A stretch of 64,000 nucleotides of DNA from Areca catechu (Eukaryota; Streptophyta; Magnoliopsida; Arecales; Arecaceae). The notes beneath the pieces are model-generated. The model saw only the letters and a program-made list of their open reading frames with translations, made no database searches and was not told the DNA's origin. Position 1 is the first letter of the stretch, and each line of letters begins with the position of its first letter. Shown piece by piece: positions 11,635-23,619 of the stretch. The stretch is taken from the NCBI GenBank assembly GCA_021397845.1, contig CM038047.1:33463601-33527600 (forward strand). Direction: 5' to 3'. A program made the position numbers and the translations under genes.

Positions 11635-12305
11635 ATCTATGCCACCATATGAAATGGACAAAAAATGCTATAGAGTTTTGGATATGATTAAAATAATAAA
11701 AAAGTCATGTAATGGATGGCTCTACACCACGATATGGAAGGCACAAAAATTACTATAAAATTTATGGAGTGGATAAAAATTATTATAAACTTTCGGATGT
11801 GATTAAAATAATAAGAAAATTATGTAATGAACGGTAAGAAGGGATAAAAAATATTATAAAATTATGGAATGGACAAAAAATTACTATAAAATCTTGGATG
11901 CGATTAAAATAATAAAAAATGTAATGAATGATATGGAATGGATAAAAATTATTATAAAATTTTAGATGTCATTAAAATAATAAAAAAGTTATATAATGAA
12001 TGGCATGGAATGGACTAAAATTTTAGAAGGGACAAAAATTACTATAAAATTTATGAAATGGGCAAAAATTACTATAAAGTTTCGGATGTGATTAAAATAA
12101 TAAAAAAATTATGTAATGAATGGTATGGAAGTGATCAAGATTATTATAAAATTTATGGTATGGACAAAAATATTATAAAATTTTGGATGCAATTAAAATA
12201 ATAAAAAAAATATAATGAATGGTATGGAATGGATAAAAAATATTATAAAATTTTAGATGTGATTAAAATAATGAAAAAGTTATAAAATGAGTGGTATGAA
12301 TAAAC
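11635..12305. repeat. AT-rich minisatellite
   Basis: Irregular tandem array of two alternating modules. One is ATGGAATGGACAAAAATTA followed by CTATAAAATTTT. The other is GATTAAAATAATAAAAAAG followed by TTATGTAATGAATGGT. Composite units are roughly 50-120 bp. The array stops 6 bp before the tRNA gene. Confidence 0.75.
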
Positions 12306-12310
12306 TAAAA

Positions 12311-12384
12311 TGGCCTATGCAGGTCTCGAACCTGCGACCTTCGCGTTATTAGCACGACACTCTAACCAACTGAGCTAATAGGCC
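12311..12384 (-). tRNA. tRNA-Ile (anticodon AAU)
   Basis: 74 nt on the minus strand, without an encoded CCA. The acceptor arms GGCCTAT and ATAGGCC pair perfectly and the discriminator is A. The D arm is GCTCAGTTGGTTAGAGT, the anticodon loop CTAATAA gives AAT, and the T arm GCAGGTTCGAGACCTGC contains a consensus B box. A run of four T follows the gene on the minus strand, a minimal RNA polymerase III terminator. The upstream side is AT-rich with CAA motifs, as is common for plant tRNA genes. No intron. It appears functional and decodes AUU (and AUC after inosine modification). Confidence 0.96.
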
Positions 12385-14842
12385 AACAACAATAATTTGA
12401 TCTATTGATTCTGTAAAAAACACCATTCTTTGTTCATTTAAGTAATCAACTTCCCAAAGCCATGCTTTGAATTCTATCCTTTAAGACTCTTTGTAGCTAA
12501 TCACTGAGGGCATTATGCATTATACATTTTCATGTGCTAAATTTGGAGTCAATTATTACTCATATGATAGAAATCAGAGCAAGCACACAATTAAAATAGC
12601 TACAAAAGATCATGTTTATTTAACGCATATGAATGAAGGTAGAATTGTGTGATGACAAAGCTGAAAAAGGCTATCTCATATTTTCTTTTATATCTGTTTG
12701 TGTTGAATAGTATCGATTTTCAAAGTTCAGTTGAATCTTGCTTACAATTAACCGTGAATGTGACATTTGAATCTTGCATACAATTAACTGTGTATGCGGC
12801 ATCAAACCTCCACCTCCAAATAGGAAAGATCTTAAGCATTTTACTGCATAAATTTTGGTAGACTTTCATGTCATCTTATTGCATTTTAGACTTTGTTTCA
12901 TGACTTTCAAATGTTTAAGAAGTCACTTAGTTACCTTATCATTTTCAGAGGTTGAACAGTGGGACCATCAGAGTCAATATATCCAAATGGAGGCCACTTG
13001 CATCCCCTTTTAATCACAAAGTTTCTGAGATTTGGTTTTGGTTATGGGTATTCCAATAATTTTCACTTTAAGCTTGGAACCTGCAATTTCATAACTCATA
13101 AATATTTGGGACAGGTCAAATTGGCATTTCAGCTTTAGCCCATTGCCACTTTTCTAGCTAACATACAATTGCCAGTGAATTAGTGTTGATTAGAGATGAA
13201 GGTTTGCTGATCTATACAATCTGAGCTGCTTTCTCTCATATCCTGCAATGCAGTCCAGCTTAACTAGCGAAACACTGGGTTATTACCTTAATTCATATAT
13301 TTACGAAGCAAAGTGTATAATGAAATAGAAAAGCTCTGAATATGGTATGATTTCATAATACTGATGCACAATATATCAAGATCATCATCATAATCATTTT
13401 TTTAATTGGGAATTTCTGATGAACTCATATATGTGAAACAGCAGATAGGATATGGTTACATCTTTAGATTCCTTGAAAGTTGAAAAGCAGTTTAAAAATT
13501 TGGATCAAACAATTTCATCTGAGACTGTTAATTCATCCTTGACCAGGGAAAAAAAATATCTAGTCCAGTTATATTTAAACAGGAGTAAGAATTTTTCAGT
13601 CTTAACAAATTGATCTTAAATTCCGAATTTTCAACTGCCACTGGAGGGGCTTCCAACCATCTCTTCCCTCATGAGGCCCACCCCAAAACTATGCGCATCT
13701 GACCATCTCTTCCCTCCAAAATACCTGTTTTTTTTCCCCTTATGTTGATAATACTTCAGCAGAGTCATTTATCTTCCAGCTTCTGAGCGAAGACGGGGGA
13801 AGAATTTTCTCAATTTCCTAACATAATCTTTGTTTACAATTTAGAGATTGCTTGTAATCTGATACTAAAATGTAGTAAATTACTGAATAAGCGAAATGTG
13901 GACAGTTTTCAAATGGTCCAAGGGAAGCAAACCAGTGTAAAGGTTAAGTTATTTTATGTGAACAACGTTTCCTTCCGCTTCAAGCCATCATATGATTAGT
14001 GCGTGTTTTTTGAGATAGCAAAGCGTCATCAGCTCTTCATAGTTTGTCTTCCTGCTGAAAGTCTTTTTCGTAGGAGGTATCACAGATTGCTTCTGTAAGA
14101 ATTTTTGTTTCTTGTCTCAGCTCTGCTCTCATCATGCATTTGAGTTTTTTTTGTTGATTCTTCCTGCTTGCTTCGATGAGTTCTAGCTTAGTTAATGAGT
14201 TAAATAAATGATCCCACAGACAACTTGGCTACGAAAAATATTTGTGCACCATGCACTCCTAATTTTTCTATCATAAATTATTCGATGCTATGGATAACGG
14301 AACAAGCAAGACCTGAAATGGACTGGGACATGACCAAATTGAAAGTAATTTTCTAATTTCATGCAACAATGATGACGATGACTACAATGGAAAAAAACAG
14401 AGAGCACACAAAATTTATTGCAAGAAAAATCAAGAAACAACATATACAATGGAACCTCAAATTAGCCCACAATTGACTGCTGTTCTTAAAGTTTTTTAGA
14501 AGCCTTGCTAGGTTGCAGGAACTTCTTTCAGGCCATGAGATTTAAGAGTACCATCTTCAAGACTTGTAATAGAATAGATAGTTTCTATCTTTCAGGAAGG
14601 AGAGAGAGAGCAACAGAAGAGTCTCAATCAAAAGCAATGATTTCTATTTATCAGGAGTATATTTCAATTCAATTATACACATCTTCTGGAACTCAATAAT
14701 GGACACCCTTCATGGAAACAAATCCTGTACAGTGTTTGTCAACCATCTATACATTGACAACCACACAAACAACTATAACACACGCAACTGTCGCCCACAC
14801 GGACACACAACCATGCATTGCTCTTTTTCTTAAGAAATCTTT
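12385..14842. other. Intergenic region downstream of the BTB gene
   Basis: AT-rich non-coding DNA between the tRNA gene and the BTB/POZ stop codon. The part nearest 14842 (roughly 14400-14842) is likely the BTB 3' untranslated region. A short duplicated phrase, ACCATCTCTTCCCTC, occurs near 13658 and 13703. No coding region was supported. Confidence 0.5.
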
Positions 14843-15491
14843 TCAGAAACCTTTCCATGCAGCAAGAATCTCTTGAAAGATTTCAGCTATGAGTTCTCTG
14901 TCTGCACTCTGGAGAAACACATTGAAATCATCACGGATCTCATAAATCTTTCCAAAGTTCACTAAGTACCTCATGCAACTACACTTCAGCTTTGGCAAAC
15001 GGTAGAGGTAGGCAATCTGGAGCCTTTCAAGGACATTCTTAGCATCGATGTCTTCTGTAAGGCTCTCATGACAGGCCTCCTTAAGGTCAGAAATGTCATA
15101 CTTATCTGCAGCATGAAGGAGAGAAATCCGGTGCTTGAGGAACTCATCAGCCTGAAAATTGCCATAGATGTAGTTGAGGAAGGCCTGGCATGCCTCAAAG
15201 GACATGTCAGAGATGTTCACAGTAGAAAGTTCTTTCTCCTTGAGGTTGTGGGAGAACATGCTGCGGAAGACGGGGGATCTTGTTGCAAGAATGGCCCGAT
15301 GTGCACCGATGCTGCCATCAGTAGCATTTATCGTGATGTCTGTGTGGATGCCATCTGATAACATTCGGCCAAGGGATGTGAGGGCGGTTGCGATTGAGTG
15401 TTTCTCAATGTGGTAGCCGGTCCAGATAGATAAAGGTTCTCCACCCTGTGTTTCAGAACTAGGATTAGACTATGATAGAGATTTTGCTTCT

Positions 15492-15571
<80 letters not shown>

Positions 15572-18189
15572 GGGGGGGGAGGGGGGGGGTGGGGTGGCCG
15601 CGTTGGAGGCATAGAAGTTATGGCTTCAGTGTGATGGAATGAGGAGGAATGTAGATGGTAAGGGTGGAATATGTTGTGGAACCTCAGACCATGAGGTGCA
15701 GTTTTGAATGATGACTAAATCACTCCAACAAAAGAGTGGAAAGTAGAATTACTTGGCTTACAAGGCCCAAATGTTGTGTCATGCCTCCTAGAGAGCGTCC
15801 TGGCCTCAATCAATGGGTGCCAGGAGGGTTTACTAAATGGTCAATTGGGATTCTTGAGTTCATAAGGATCAACTTATGTCCATTTCAACTGTCTTAAATG
15901 ACTTGAACTCATGCCCCAGTTTTACCACCAAAGCACAGGAATATCTGTCAAGATTAACAACCTTTGAGTGCCTGCTCCTTAATCATGTTTGCAACAAGAA
16001 GGTTCTTTGGAGGGAAGAAATATTTAATGATGTTTTTGAAAGAAGCGCAGAAGGAAAGGCACGAGCAGAATAGAAATTAATGCTGCTAAAATAATTAGAT
16101 AAAGATGGTAGAAGATTTATAGAGGACGTTGAGTTACTCCACTTTCTCCAAAATCTAAAATAATTAGATAAAGGATGTTGAGTTACTGCACTTTCTCCCA
16201 TCAGTAACCATAAGCAACCATACCAAAACTGAAGTTATGGTACTCTTATCCTTTGAACTTGGGTAATTTGAATAGTCAAATCCGAGGATCAACTGTTGCG
16301 GAAAATTTCCCTTAAATCCTGACCTTGACATCATTTTTGGTTATATATAATCAGAAGGAAGGTACACCCACCTCTTTGGTCAAGAACAAACTTGACACAG
16401 TTTTCTTCTGTTAGGTGAATTGTTGACAGGTAGGTGTTGGTTGAATAAAATCTCCTGACTTGGTAAGTACTTATGATTTGAAATTATCAAGATACAATTT
16501 ATGTATCGTCCAGATATCATTATCTTCATCCTCTTTTTCCCAGACCTAATGTCTCTCCATAGTAAAGGCAGATAGACTTTGTTTATTTTCATAACAATAT
16601 ATTTTCTACTGCAATTAAACACAGCCCACATGTAACTCTACAACAAATTTTGTTATGATATTTCTCTTGAATCATATCGTTCTTGAAATCTATCAGACAT
16701 CCTATGAAAAAATTTGCACGACAATGGAACATGGAAACATGGAGCAGTTAGGACCGCAATATTTGATTAAAGATATATGGAAGACTTCATGGATGGAAAC
16801 AGGGAGAGGAGATTTGGTAAGTCTTGTTATGATGTTTAACATGAGGGCTTAAATATACCGGCATAAAGGAAAACAAGATAACATGACTTATGATCCAAAA
16901 ACCTGTCTCCAAATAAACAAGATAAAGATTACACAAAGGATACGGAGATAGAATTGCTTACCAATGGCGGTATAACCTTTAGATCAAGGAACTCAACGTC
17001 AATAATGAATCTTCCAGTAAAGAGTGTATCAATTGCCCATACAAAGTCGTCGTTGTTCTTTAGCTGCTTGTCACATATTCCTGCACTTAAAAATGACAGG
17101 AATTAGATATTTAGTATGTCACAACCAAAGAATCTTGGCATCCTCAAACTTCGACCTATGACAATTGTTGTAAACATCCAAGAGAGAGCACTAGCAATCA
17201 AACAGCTGAGAGCTTCCTGCTATTCTGATGCAAAGCAGCAATAGATGAATAGTGGCTATTATTTATGCCCTGTTGTCTTCAAGGAAACGACTTGCTGAAA
17301 TAGCTATATCCAAAACTTCAAACAAATAGATGGATACTTTCGACAAGAGAGAGAGAGGAAGGGGGGGGACCTGGGTGGATGAGGGTCCTGCGATTAGGGG
17401 AGGAGGAGATGAGTTTGATGATGAAGGAGGCGATTGGGGGCTGCTCCCTTGTTAGACTCGACACTTCTGGGTAAAGCTTCACGTATAGCTGCTTATTTCT
17501 CTCTACCGTCAAATACCTTTCCACAATTCCCACCATCAAACGAACAGCAAATGAAAGATTAATTCTTTTAATTTTATCATGATAATTAAGTTTAAACTCC
17601 AGAAAAGAAAAAAGAAATAGATTTAGATAAAAGCATCGGAAACATCCAAAATAGAAAGCTTTTTTTACTGTCATGCAAAGAAAAATATGAGAAACGTGTC
17701 GGTGCTTCCATGATCAAGTCTTTTTGATACTTTCCATGATACTTCTTATCGGAGAAAAACAAGCACAAGCTCGATTGACGAGAAACAGTAAGATTCTGAA
17801 ACTCGATAAGATAGGAAGAAAAATTCCAAAACAGGAACAGAAAGGAGCAGCTTTTCAATTATTGATCTACTAATGCGAAAAAAAAAAAAATCAATTTGGT
17901 GGTGTTTCCAACATCCGGACTTTCTCCACCACTTCTCCGAAAGACGAGAACTTGCTGGAAGTCCAAATAAAAACCACTAAAAAAAATTGGAATTTTCCCT
18001 TGTTTTCGAGACAAAATCCGTCAAAATATAAAGGCAATAATCAGGGGATGCGACGAGAGAGAAAAGGAACCAGTTCCAGAGGCCCATCTTGAAGGGATCG
18101 GATTTGCGGTAGGTACAGGAGCAGAGGGCGTCGATCCTCCATTGAGCCAGACGCGGCGTGGTCTCCACCCGGTACGCCGACTCGCTCAT
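14843..18189 (-). CDS. BTB/POZ domain-containing protein (At1g55760/At1g21780-like)
   Basis: Four exons on the minus strand: 18189-18071, 17516-17371, 17080-16962 and 15445-14843. All junctions are GT-AG and phases agree, giving 987 nt and 328 residues. The N-terminal part (SAYRVETTPRLAQWRID, then KMGLWNWYLTVERN) is the MATH/TRAF-like segment typical of this plant family. The BTB fold occupies about residues 158-260 (TDITINATDGSIGAHRAIL, FRSMFSHNLKEKE). A BACK-like helical tail ends in AAWKGF. Family members act as substrate adaptors for CUL3 E3 ubiquitin ligases; that role is inferred from the family. I start at MSESAYR because homologues begin there. An in-frame ATG at 18303 would add 38 Ala/Glu-rich residues. 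Intron 3 carries a long (GA)n run. Confidence 0.93.
15495..15568. repeat. (GA)37 microsatellite in BTB intron 3
   Basis: 74 bp of uninterrupted GA followed at once by a G-rich stretch (15571-15597). It lies about 50 bp upstream of the fourth exon, so on the transcript it is a (CU)n tract near the 3' splice site. Confidence 0.97.
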
Positions 18190-18480
18190 CCCCGCCGCCG
18201 ACGATGACGCTGCTGCCGCGATCGCTGCCGTGACCTCATTGATGCAGTCGAAGATCCCCAGCAACTCCCCTGCCTTTCCCAGGTTTGCTCCTTCCTCTTC
18301 CACTCTTTCCTCCTCCCCCTCTCCTCATGTACTCACCAAAACAGAGGAAAAGAAGAAGAAAAGAAGGCGACAACCACTGCTCCTCCTCGGACAACAATTA
18401 TAGAATCCGACGAGGACCCTTTGGGGGTTGTTACTTGTTATCGAGAAATCCAGCACGCCAAGCTTAAGGAATTGCCGCTT
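18190..18480 (-). promoter_or_regulatory. 5' leader and promoter-proximal region of the BTB gene
   Basis: On the minus strand this precedes the chosen ATG. The part up to 18303 is GC-rich, open in the BTB frame and either leader or an N-terminal extension. Further up it is CT/GA-rich, as in many plant 5' leaders. No clear TATA box was identified. Confidence 0.35.
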
Positions 18481-19739
18481 TTTTTATTAAACGAGAGAAA
18501 GGGGTGCTGCCTTTATTGGCTTTCACTCCACTTCCAAAGCTTTATTCCGCCCCTCCTGAGGGGGAAAGAGTCCATTCAAGAGAGAGGGATAAGGAAAGTT
18601 GTTGATAAATCAATCACCGTCCGTTTAGTAAACTTTAAATTTCCAACCGTCTGATCACTGGTTTCTTCCGTCAGAAGATGGATCACCGAGGGTCCACCTG
18701 TTGGATGGTAGATCTACCCCCAACTTTGTTATGTTAAATTAGTATTTAGGAATGAATTATCCGCTCTCCTAACCTTTCTCGGGCTTTCCAAACTTGTGAG
18801 GAATTGGAGGGGAAGATGAATGGTGGCCGTTGTATCCGGATCAGACGTTCATGGAATCAGCAAACGACCTCAAGTAGAGGGTAATGGGAATCACTGGGGT
18901 CACGGTCTGAAGAAATCAAGAGGGAGACCTTCCAACAATATAAGGGGTGCGTGTCCTTCCCGCCCGTGATGGGTTCCATGCCCACTTGAATACTGAATAC
19001 TTGCACCATCAATGGATGGTCATGTTTGCCAGATGGCTAATAGTATCCGAGTCCCACCAGAGAGAATAAATAACGATACCTACGGAAGAGACGATCCCAT
19101 TTCCGGATAACTACAAACCACTTCCTATGCAACTACGTGGTTTAGCATGTAAACGTGCCTTGGAATTGAAGCAGCCTGATAGGACTCTAGCTGAGCCCAA
19201 GGCTTTGGAAATCTATTTGCGTTCAAGCATTATCTACGATTAAAAATAGTACGAAAAAAATGAATGCTACCATGTGAACGTGTCAGGGCAAAGATGGCTA
19301 AGCATGATCTAGATGATTCGATTAAATTCAGATATTTTTAAGGATACGTGATCGGGATGATAAAAGAGCGCACTGTTCCAACATCTTAGTGATGCCAGAC
19401 TGATGTACTAATCCATGATAAAAAGAGCATGCGAAAAAATTACAGTTCGAATCGAACATGATCTTGCAAGATTGGGACTGCCTTGGGATAGCTACGACAG
19501 GATTTATCCTTTTTTTTTTTTTTTTATCAAAAAAAGATGGACAGGTATGGAAAAGACCATATCTAAATTTAGCTAACATCCTTACCTTGTTAAATTCAGC
19601 CTAGTTTAATTTCATGTTAAAACTATTCTTAACTCAATTTATAAATAAGAATAATAATTCTTCAACTGAGATAATTAAAATGGAAGTTATTTATTTTTAT
19701 TTTTCGAGTCTAATTCTTTTTAATCAAATATATCTTATA

Positions 19740-19785
<46 letters not shown>

Positions 19786-21308
19786 ATATTTTTTAATAAT
19801 TTATTTTAATGTATATCTGGAATAGAGACTTTCTTGTTATTTTATAACTAAATTACGGCACTTCGTCTTCTACGTAATAATAATATAATGCATATAGGAC
19901 CATGGGAGGTTAAGAGGTCTTTTATCCCTTGGGCCACTTATGACGGGACGGGTGGGAGGTGGGAATCTAAGAAATTAAATTTATTGCAATAAAAAAATTT
20001 AATTAAGAATAAAATAAAGTAATCCATCTCGTATTATTCTTTGGAGATGCCAAGCGGACAAGAAAAGTATCTAGATTCCCTGGCCCACTCCTCGTCGGAA
20101 TCTTGGAGCATCCTACCAGCGGCACAAGCAATCTGATATATATCGGAAAGGGCTGGACTTCGGAAATCCTACCACCAATCCACCATAAATATCTTGGGAC
20201 CCGCTTGCTTTATGGTTTTTGTCAGATGTCCATTGCATCCACGGCATCAATCTTCATGTGTTCTAGTTGATGTGGACGCGGACCGTTCAGGACATCGGGC
20301 CCACACCATGGCGGCTAGATGCGTGTTGGCTGGACCAATTTGTTTAGATCCAATTGACTCAAATAAGTATCGAATTGGGGTTAACTTGACCCATTTTTAC
20401 CCTATTATATATTAGGCTGGATTATTTTATCTTTGTTGGTGGAGCGTACCGCTATTAACCTAAAGTATTGCATTTGGTTTGCAGGGCCAAGCTAGGATAG
20501 TTGGCTTTGGTCTCGAGGGATTCAGGCCAATGTTGACTAGAGAAACACATCTAAAACATTAACAATGGACGATTTCTTTTTGCCCCCATTTATGCAAGTA
20601 TGGTCAAAAGTTGAATGGATTGCAACAACATTTTCCATGATCAAAAGTTGAATGACTTGCAACATGTGCCCAACCATTCAACCTCTACACCTAACTCAGA
20701 TAAAAATAATTGACCATAGATAGAGTGGCGTTTATTAAAATGAAATCGGACCAATATAGATAGGGAATTCTCTAGATATATGGGTTAACATGCATTGAGA
20801 TAGGCACTTTTTAGATGTTTCTAGATGGTTTTCATCTGATTAACATGGATTTGTTTAGATGATTAAATTTAAACATGTTTCTTTAGGTTAGTTTCTCAAT
20901 TATTTCAGGAAATATGGTTTGTTTAAAGCTAGCGTCCTAAACATTTTTGGGCATCCAAGTACCATACCAATTCATTCATTTTGTTTTTTTGGTAACAAAA
21001 AAAAAAGAAGAAGGTAAGAATACCCTTAAATGGCCTTAGTGAAATATCAATTTATTATTAGTTCCATCGCATTCTCCGCATGAATGGAACATGTATCTTT
21101 AATCAAAGTTATATTTGGTGCATTGTCGGTAATCTTGAATTGCTAATAACGTGGATTGTCAGTAATGTTGATTATTATACTTGGTACATATAAGTAATAT
21201 TACAGTAAAATTACTAAAAATCTTGATTGACTTATTTGGTATGACAATTAGATTGCTGATAATGTGAAATTAAAATTTTAAAATATCCATAATTTATATG
21301 ATTTGTAT
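18481..21308. other. Intergenic region
   Basis: Non-coding DNA between the BTB gene and the retrotransposon block. It includes a pure T run near 19509-19526, a (TA)n microsatellite and low-complexity AT stretches. A short imperfect duplication (TCAAAAGTTGAATG) occurs at about 20605 and 20641. No gene was supported. Confidence 0.5.
19744..19779. repeat. (AT)18 microsatellite
   Basis: 36 bp of uninterrupted AT alternation in intergenic DNA. Confidence 0.95.
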
Positions 21309-22383
21309 TGATGTGGCGGCATCGCTGACGTGGAACCCATGTCAGACCCCTTCGGACGCCACATCAGACGAAGCTACCATGTAGGATGCTTCTGCCCGGA
21401 CTCCTTCGCCAGGCTGCGCTCCCTTCGGGTCGAGACACCGTGGCTGAAGTCAAGCTCCGCCTCTCCTTCGCCAGGCTGCGCTCCCTTCGGGTCGAGACGC
21501 TGTGGCCGAAGTCGAGCTCCGCCTTTCCAGTTCGGCTCCACCTCGGTCGAAGAGGCCTACGCCGAAGGATGTCACCGCCCTCCTTGGATGGTGATGAGCC
21601 GCCCAAGGACCATAGAGGAGTGCCTGCCAAGCCACAATAATGGTCCCAGCTACCACTTACACCAAGAAGGAAAGAGTCCCCTGATTGAGGTGCTGCGCTC
21701 TCTACCAACCATCTGCACCCCTCAAAAAAGGAAGTCAACCAGCATATTCAGATCCAGGGGGCGGCCGCCCGTCGATCGAAGCTCTGCCATACTTCCCAAA
21801 ATGGGGCGATCAGAAGAATGTCAGCGTGTGCAGTGCTATTTCCTATTACGGATGAGGAAAGGCATCTCACACACGGCACCATATATTGTCGCACGTGCCT
21901 GCAAGTGAGGGAAAGATCCTGAGGTAAGCAGCATGCAACGACCCTAGCTAAAAGGGCTCCTCCAAGGTTTAAACAAGGTAAGTCAAGTAACTCGAGCAAG
22001 GTCACAAACGAGCAAGAAGAGGGCAGTGCGTAGGAAGACCACCGCTCTGGGCTACCGCAAACCCCAGGAGGGATCTTGATGGACACAGCCACTCAGCTTG
22101 GGCTCTCCTCTACTGCCACTTCCACACTCTGCTCTTGACACACTCGCACCCTCTCATTTCATAAGTTCTCCTCCTAGCATGGAGTCCACCCTCGGGGCTC
22201 GATCAGGAGGATCTATTTTCCTGGATCGCCACTGACTTGAGCATCGGAGTGCTCCCGCCAGGATCACCGGCTCGGATCTCTAACTTTATTTTGTAGGTAT
22301 GGGCATCCGAGCAAGATCCTGAGTGACAGGAGCACGGTCCAAGTTCGACCTCAGCTACAAGCTACGGCGATCGGGCGACAACA
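21309..22383 (+). repeat. 5' LTR of the plus-strand Tat element
   Basis: About 1,075 bp from TGATGTGGCGGCATCGCTGA to a CAACA end just before the primer site. The first bases match the start of the minus-strand Tat LTR. GC content jumps sharply relative to the flanking AT-rich DNA. A nearly exact duplication of CGCTCCCTTCGGGTCGAGAC occurs at about 21417 and 21479. Confidence 0.8.
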
Positions 22384-22385
22384 GA

Positions 22386-22400
22386 TGGCGTGCCAGGAAG
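22386..22400 (+). other. Primer binding site of the Tat element
   Basis: TGGCGTGCCAGGAAG begins two bases after the LTR end. The minus-strand Tat element has TTGGCACGCCAGGAAG in the same place. This matches the style of primer sites in plant Tat elements; I did not assign the tRNA. Confidence 0.7.
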
Positions 22401-22457
22401 GAGGGCAGGATGCATTCTGATCTAACCCAATCCCCTTGCAAGCAGTCTACTGGAAGG

Positions 22458-23619
22458 ATGGTGACGACACGAGCGAGAGAAGCCTCCACCAGCCGTGCGG
22501 GAGATCTCCTTTCCCGTGGGGACCTCACAATCTAGAAAGGGAGCTCCCCGCTCCACCTCAACCATCTTCGGCGAACGCTCAGCTGGCCACACTAGCCCAG
22601 CAAATGCAGATTCTTAATACAACAGTGCATCAGCTACAGCACCAGCACCGGTCTCTGGCCACCCATCAGCAGCCAGGGACTCCCGCGGCCCAAGCCGCCG
22701 CACCCCGTGACAACCTACGGTCCTTCTAAGGAAGGCATTTGCTGCCGCGAGCTACAGCAAACCGTCAGGGAAGTCATAAGACCATGGCAAAAAGACACTG
22801 GACCGGGTCTACTGACCGGGAATGCCGATCTCCGACCTATGAGCAGGATGCCGCTCAGCACCCTCGAGGTCGCAGGGGTAAGGCCTCCATTACGACCCCC
22901 CTCGACAAGCACTTTCAACTCCCCCATCGGCCTCGACGGAGGGATCAACCGATGAAGCCATTAGGTGCATGGCAGAGAACGCCTGGAGGAACAGGAGCGC
23001 AAGCTGGCAGAACTATCTTGCCAGTTTGCTAATTTGCAGGGCACCACCAGCGAGCCGACGAGCTACGATGCCCGTCTCCCTTTCTCCCGAGAAGTCCAAG
23101 AGGAACCGATTTCGGGTCGGTTTTGCATGCCGCAGGTGGATCCTTACGACGGGACCACCGACCCCCTATATCACCTTGAGAGCTATAAGGCCCTTATGAG
23201 AGTACAGGGCACGACCAATGCTCTCCTCTGCGTCGCCTTTCCTGCCACTCTCCGGAAGGCAGCTCGGGTATGGTTCACCTGCCTTGAGCTGGAGAGCATC
23301 AATTGTTTCGCTCAACTGGAGCGAAAGTTCGTAGCCCACTTCGATGCCTACCGGAAGGTGCCACGAGAGGCATACCGTTTCTTCTCCATCAAGCAACAGG
23401 ACCACGAGCTCCTGCGGGACTACGTGGCCCGATTTCAAGGTTGCCGTACTGGAGATCTATAACCTTGATGAGCCAGTTGCTATGCTGGCACTGAAGAGAG
23501 AGCTCAGGACTTCCCGCCTGACCTACTCTCTTGACAAGAAGCCCTCCAAGACCTACTCCGAGCTCCTCCTCCACGTCCAGAATACATCCGCGCCGAGAAG
23601 GCGGACTGCACAAGGAGGG
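22458..23619 (+). pseudogene. Tat gag, N-terminal and core part
   Basis: Starts at ATG 22458 (MVTTRARE), which corresponds to MVTTLARG in the minus-strand copy. A Gln/His-rich segment (QQMQILNTTVHQLQHQH) follows. From about 23010 a retrotransposon Gag core is recognisable, with SYDARLPFSREVQEEPI, MPQVDPYDGTTDP, ARVWFTCLE and FVAHFDAYRK. Several frame changes and stops break it, for example between 22535 and 22965 and near 23440. The frame is finally cut by the LTR insertion after 23619. Confidence 0.82.

Noticed and set aside
21110..21300. AT-rich segment with TTTGGTA-like phrases considered as a MITE
   Set aside because: Partial similarity between two phrases (about 21115 and 21235) but no clear terminal inverted repeat or duplication.
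21330..21908. 192-codon open frame in the Tat LTR
   Set aside because: It lies inside the LTR, has no recognisable domain, and GC-rich composition favours chance open frames on both strands.
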